NCBI GenBank assembly: GCA_016784735.1
Contig: JADHUC010000083.1
Span: 1 to 39,085, forward strand
Direction: 5' to 3'
Length of the DNA stretch: 39,085 nt
From: Pirellulaceae bacterium
Lineage (GTDB): Bacteria > Planctomycetota > Planctomycetia > Pirellulales > Pirellulaceae
A program made the translations under genes and the position numbers. Positions within the stretch are counted from its first letter, which is position 1. The number at the start of each line of letters is the position of its first letter. The notes below the pieces were generated by a model. That model did not search any database. It was not told where the DNA came from and saw only the letters and a program-made list of their open reading frames with translations. This document shows positions 35,828 through 39,085 of the stretch, one piece after another.

Positions 35828-36118
35828 TCAGCCAGAGCGGTGACGATCGTACAAATCCTCTCGCGTCCAACTACGATCTTTGACGTTCTCTATCGTCGTT
35901 CGTGTAACCTGTCGTCTTTCTTGGCGATTCGTCGCCTGATCGAACCATTCCAGACGCGTCGCCACCGTCTCCTTGGATTCGCCTTTCGAGCCGACCAGCC
36001 AAAGACGGATCCCCTTTCCGTCCTCAGCCCAATCCACTTCATCCCCAGGGCGAATTCCAAGACGATCCGCAAGTCTCTTCGGGATCGCAACCTGCATTTT
36101 CGACGTGACCTTGCTCAT
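35828..36118 (-). CDS. AbrB/MazE/SpoVT-type DNA-binding protein, no toxin gene alongside
   Basis: The ATG at 36118 is chosen over the upstream in-frame start because AAGGA precedes it and the domain begins there. The 96-residue protein has an N-terminal swapped-hairpin AbrB domain (SKVTSKMQVAIPKRLADRLG, then RPGDEVDWAEDGKGIRLW). A helical C-terminal part follows (TRLEWFDQATNRQERR) ending in RSWTREDLYDRHR. Such proteins are antitoxins of PIN or MazF toxins or transcription regulators. No toxin-like gene lies next to it on either side: 114 bases of non-coding DNA separate it from the lipoprotein gene downstream. It is thus an orphan antitoxin or a plain regulator. Confidence 0.85.
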   Translation of the reverse strand: MSKVTSKMQVAIPKRLADRLGIRPGDEVDWAEDGKGIRLWLVGSKGESKETVATRLEWFDQATNRQERRQVTRTTIENVKDRSWTREDLYDRHRSG

Positions 36119-36218
36119 GGTCCTTACTGTAAGATGGATGCTGTTCTTGTCAATGTCTGCCACACGTTCGTCGAAGGAACGAAGGAGACGGCCTTAGCTC
36201 CAAATGTGGCCAATACAC

Positions 36219-36953
36219 TCACTCGACCTTCTCGCCAACAATGTGATAGATCGCCCACGTGTTGTCGTCGTACCCTTTCAGGGGACGAAGGGACAGCAGG
36301 CCTTCGACGGCTATTGGCCGGACCGTAAACTCTGCGCTCGCCCCCTCCTGCATCTTGACCACGATCAGGTGATGAGCAATGCCACCGGGGCCGAACTTGC
36401 ATTGAGTGTTTTTCACCAGCGGGAACTCGGTGATGCCACTCTGCTGCATTATGGACGGATAGATGAAGCCGCGGATGCGGACTTTGCGTCCCATCAACTC
36501 CTTCACCCGGTCGGTCAGCAGCGACCGATCGAAAACGGAATCCTTCTCCATCTTCAATTCCAAATCATCGAACGTGACCAGAGCCATTTGATCACGCCCT
36601 GCTTCCGATTCGCCCACCACGACCGGTGGTCCTTCACTATCCGGTACGGACGGGACCGTCGTAGTGTTCGTCGCCAACGTGGGCGAATTGTCCGGACTCG
36701 TCGTTTGGTCGACCGGTGCAGAAATGGGAGGTTGGCAACCTGCTGCTGCGAGCGCAATCGCTAGTACCGCGCGTATCAATCCAGGACGAAGAAAGGAAAA
36801 CGCAGGGCTCGGTCGAAAAGCGGGAGGACGAGGCTTCCGCCGAGTTGCGGAGTCCTGGAGAAGCCGTGGCTCAGCGGGAGCTTCGCCCTCCCAGTCTTGA
36901 GGCGGGCGGAGTTCGCCGCCCACGTCAAGTCCGCCGCGCGAGCCGGCGCGCAT
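36219..36953 (-). CDS. DUF3299-like lipoprotein whose 5' end is made of repeat DNA
   Basis: The conserved part (about the last 120 residues) reads RKVRIRGFIYPSI, EFPLVKNTQCKFGPGGIAHH, and ends NTWAIYHIVGEKVE, resembling DUF3299 proteins, which are small periplasmic or envelope proteins of unknown role. Upstream is a lipoprotein signal (AVLAIALAAAGCQPP). Two starts are possible. The ATG at 36953 has GAGGGAAG in front, but then 60 residues rich in Arg and Pro, including DWEGEAPAEPRLL, would precede the signal peptide. A TTG at 36779 (LIRAVLAIALAAAGC) would give a normal-length lipoprotein of about 186 residues but lacks a good ribosome binding site. Codons 37028-36780 are largely repeat-derived. 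Confidence 0.72.
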   Translation of the reverse strand: MRAGSRGGLDVGGELRPPQDWEGEAPAEPRLLQDSATRRKPRPPAFRPSPAFSFLRPGLIRAVLAIALAAAGCQPPISAPVDQTTSPDNSPTLATNTTTVPSVPDSEGPPVVVGESEAGRDQMALVTFDDLELKMEKDSVFDRSLLTDRVKELMGRKVRIRGFIYPSIMQQSGITEFPLVKNTQCKFGPGGIAHHLIVVKMQEGASAEFTVRPIAVEGLLSLRPLKGYDDNTWAIYHIVGEKVE

Positions 36954-36983
36954 CTCATAGCTTCCCTCGCTTGCGCTTCGAGC
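36836..36983. repeat. Cluster of small hairpin repeats at the 5' end of the DUF3299-like gene
   Basis: Short palindromes GGGAG-cttcgcc-CTCCC (36876-36892) and GGGCGG-agttcg-CCGCCC (36904-36921) lie next to GCTTCCCTCGCTTGCGCTTCGAGC (36960-36983). On the minus strand the first encodes WEGEAPAEP and the last ARSASEGS, sequence I recall as recurring repeats in planctomycete genomes. They extend the reading frame without resembling a protein domain. Confidence 0.75.
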
Positions 36984-37296
36984 TATTGTTGGTGGGGCAG
37001 TTGTGTCGGCTTGACTTGTTTGGATCACTTCATTAGACCAACGCGTCAGTTTTCCACCGCCACGTCTGCGGACGCGGAATATGCAAGTGGTTCGTGCACT
37101 CTGATAAGAATGGATTTATACTATCAGCCAATCCGCTCGGAAGCTAGATGCCGCCAGAAGCCAAACGTCGAGCTTGACAACTTGACATCGGTAAGGGCAT
37201 CCGTACGATTGCGGTTGGTGCTTCGGGACACGCCTCTCGCATTCCTCCTCTAACCCTCCGTCCCAACGGTTTTCTCTAATAGATTGTTCTCACGTC
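36954..37296. other. Intergenic region between divergent DUF3299-like gene and polA
   Basis: About 340 bases of non-coding sequence. The first 30 bases belong to the repeat cluster. No gene, RNA gene or terminator is recognised. The polA promoter must lie here, but no convincing -35/-10 pair or strong ribosome binding site before 37297 was found by eye. Confidence 0.45.
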
Positions 37297-39085
37297 ATGT
37301 CCAAGCAGCCTCGTCAGCGCACGTTGATTGGATTCGACGACGAGATCGCCGAATGTCCGGATGGGGATGCGGCGACTGTGCCGGACGAGCAGCCTGCGCA
37401 GGCGTCGGCGCCGTCCGCCGACGAAACGGTGTACGTCGTGGATGCGTACGCTCTGATTTTCCAGGTTTTCCATGCCTTGCCCGAAATGACCGGCCCCGCG
37501 GGGCAACCGGTCGGTGCCGTGCATGGTTTTATCCGGGACATGGTCGATTTGTTGGAGAAGAAGAGTCCGGACTATCTGTTGTGCGCCTTCGATCTGCCGG
37601 GGGACACGTTCCGCGACGAGCGGTATGCGGAGTACAAGGCAGACCGGTCGGAAATGCCCGAGGATCTCCAACCACAGATTCCCAATATCCGACGCGTGCT
37701 CGAAGCGATGGGCATTCCATGCCTGGAGTGTCCCGGCTACGAAGCGGATGACGTGTTGGCCACCGTGGCGCGAAAGGCCGAGCATGAGGGTATGCAGTGC
37801 TACGTGGTCACCAGCGACAAGGACTGCCGGCAACTGATTACGGACCGCGTAAAGATCTACAATATCCGCAAGGACAGCATCTTCGACGCATCGGCATTGA
37901 TGGAAGTCTGGGGAGTTCGCCCGGATCAAGTTGTTGATTTCCAGTCGTTGGTTGGCGACAAGGTCGACAATGTTCCCGGCGTGCCGTTGATCGGACCGAA
38001 GATCGCCGCCGAACTGCTACAGAAGTACGACACACTGGACCGTGTCCTGGAGCATGCTGAAGAGGTCTCGGGCAAGAAGCGACGTGAGAACTTGATGAAC
38101 GGCCGCGAGTCGGCGATGCTCAGTCGCGACTTGGTACGGCTAGTCGACGACGTGCCGGTGGCAATCGACTGGAACGAGGGACGTGTGGCGGAAATCGACC
38201 AGTCGGCGGTACAGTCGCTGTGCCAGGAGTTCGGCTTCCGCCGACTTGCCGAGCGATTGGCTGGGCTGACGACGCAAGCAGAGCCGGCGACGGCGCAGGC
38301 CGAGTACCGAACGGTGGCTACGTTGGCAGAGCTGGACGAATTGGTGCAGCAACTGTCACAGCAAAGCCAAATATCCATCGATACCGAAACCACGTCGACA
38401 CGGCCTCGATCTGCCGAGATCGTCGGCTATTCGTTTGCCTGGCAGGAAGGGGATGCCTGTTACATCCCCGTGCGGGCTCCGGAGGGCGATCCGCAACTGG
38501 ATCCCGCTACCGTTCGCGATGCATTACGACCGGTGCTGGAAAACCCCGACATCCAGAAGGTCGGCCAGAACCTGAAATACGACATGGTCGTTCTGCGTTC
38601 GGCCGGCATTGCTTTGCGAGGTATCGCGTTCGATACGATGGTTGCCGATTACTTGATCGTTCCGGGGGAACGGAACCACAGCTTGGACGATCTTGCCGCG
38701 CGGTATCTGGATCACACGACTATCAAGATCAGTGAGTTGATCGGCACGGGCAAGAAGCAGAAGCGAATGGATCAAGTACCGGTGGCGCAGGTAACGCCGT
38801 ACGCGGCCGAGGATGCCGAGGTGCCGTTGCGATTGGCGGGCATCCTTCAGGGCCGTTTGCAGGACGAGGGCCTGACGGACTTGTACCGCGGCCTGGAGAT
38901 GCCGCTGATCGAAGTGTTGGCCGAGATGGAATTCAACGGGATCAAGGTCGATGTGGCCAGGCTCGGTGAGTTGGGGCAGCGATTCGGCGAGCGGATAGCT
39001 TCGTTGGAGCAAGAGATCCATGAATTGGCAGGCGGCCGGTTCAATATCGACTCGCCTAAGCAGCTTTCCAAGGTCTTGTTCGAAG
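37297..39085 (+). CDS. polA: DNA polymerase I, 5' nuclease and proofreading exonuclease part; C-terminus beyond the window
   Basis: 596 codons are visible and the frame runs off the end. After a non-conserved 43-residue leader comes the 5' nuclease domain (about 44-300): VYVVDAYALIFQ (Asp49), PGYEADDVLATVA (Asp151/152), VTSDKDCRQL, and the helix-hairpin-helix VDNVPGVPLIGPKIA. The 3'-5' exonuclease domain (about 335-520) has all active-site acids: Asp362 and Glu364 (SIDTETTS), Asp429 (GQNLKYD) and Asp506 (YAAEDAEV), so proofreading should be active, unlike in some bacterial Pol I. The final visible part (LEMPLIEVLAEMEFNGIKVD) is the start of the polymerase domain. It fills gaps and removes primers during replication and repair. 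Confidence 0.97.
   Translation, partial: MSKQPRQRTLIGFDDEIAECPDGDAATVPDEQPAQASAPSADETVYVVDAYALIFQVFHALPEMTGPAGQPVGAVHGFIRDMVDLLEKKSPDYLLCAFDLPGDTFRDERYAEYKADRSEMPEDLQPQIPNIRRVLEAMGIPCLECPGYEADDVLATVARKAEHEGMQCYVVTSDKDCRQLITDRVKIYNIRKDSIFDASALMEVWGVRPDQVVDFQSLVGDKVDNVPGVPLIGPKIAAELLQKYDTLDRVLEHAEEVSGKKRRENLMNGRESAMLSRDLVRLVDDVPVAIDWNEGRVAEIDQSAVQSLCQEFGFRRLAERLAGLTTQAEPATAQAEYRTVATLAELDELVQQLSQQSQISIDTETTSTRPRSAEIVGYSFAWQEGDACYIPVRAPEGDPQLDPATVRDALRPVLENPDIQKVGQNLKYDMVVLRSAGIALRGIAFDTMVADYLIVPGERNHSLDDLAARYLDHTTIKISELIGTGKKQKRMDQVPVAQVTPYAAEDAEVPLRLAGILQGRLQDEGLTDLYRGLEMPLIEVLAEMEFNGIKVDVARLGELGQRFGERIASLEQEIHELAGGRFNIDSPKQLSKVLFE

Overview
The window looks like chromosomal DNA of a planctomycete, most likely a Pirellulales-type bacterium. 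This is an inference from gene content and style, since no database search was possible. The grounds are several secreted PQQ/BamB-like beta-propellers, Tat-exported Gfo/Idh/MocA and xylose-isomerase-like proteins, a large membrane pyrophosphatase, an ABC permease fused to a CPBP protease, an S46 dipeptidyl-peptidase, many lipoproteins, and several families of palindromic intergenic repeats. Base composition is moderately GC-rich. I see no phage, insertion sequence, CRISPR array or ordinary tRNA gene.

Layout. 1-4000 (minus): a truncated PQQ-like propeller, a leucine-rich-repeat lipoprotein and a Tat-exported Gfo/Idh/MocA oxidoreductase. 4362-5654 (plus): a membrane dipeptidase. 5763-7288 (minus): a ROK sugar kinase overlapping a SixA-type phosphatase. 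7644-10298 (plus): the ion-pumping pyrophosphatase hppA with a strong terminator. 10451-10927 (minus): a Bcp peroxiredoxin. 11103-11458 (plus): the tmRNA gene ssrA, whose tag reads AEENLVLAA, followed by its own terminator. 11785-14252 (plus): a C45-type hydrolase overlapping a LarA-family racemase. 14382-17829 (minus): pentapeptide-repeat protein, large propeller and membrane protein in one tight cluster. 17997-19271 (plus): a second PQQ-like propeller. 19305-23245 (minus): a Tex-family RNA-binding protein swollen by two acidic low-complexity insertions, coupled to a small hypothetical. 23691-29676 (plus): a probable five-gene run (78-residue protein, TatD-like hydrolase, M28 peptidase with PDZ, ABC ATPase, ABC permease/CPBP fusion). 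29839-34579 (plus): TIM-barrel isomerase, double SagB-type nitroreductase and S46 peptidase, the last two overlapping. 34889-36953 (minus): a His/Asp-repeat lipoprotein, an orphan AbrB-type regulator and a DUF3299-like lipoprotein. 37297-39085 (plus): the first 596 codons of DNA polymerase I.

The genes are mostly housekeeping or cell-envelope functions: peptide breakdown (M19, M28, S46, C45-like), export-linked proteins, proton/sodium energetics, ribosome rescue and DNA replication. No unmistakably new defence or mobile system is visible. The most unusual material is structural. There are nested and dispersed palindromes placed at gene ends, repeat DNA that has become the start of a lipoprotein gene, an 18-bp tandem array encoding a metal-binding-type His/Asp tract, and the inserted Tex protein.
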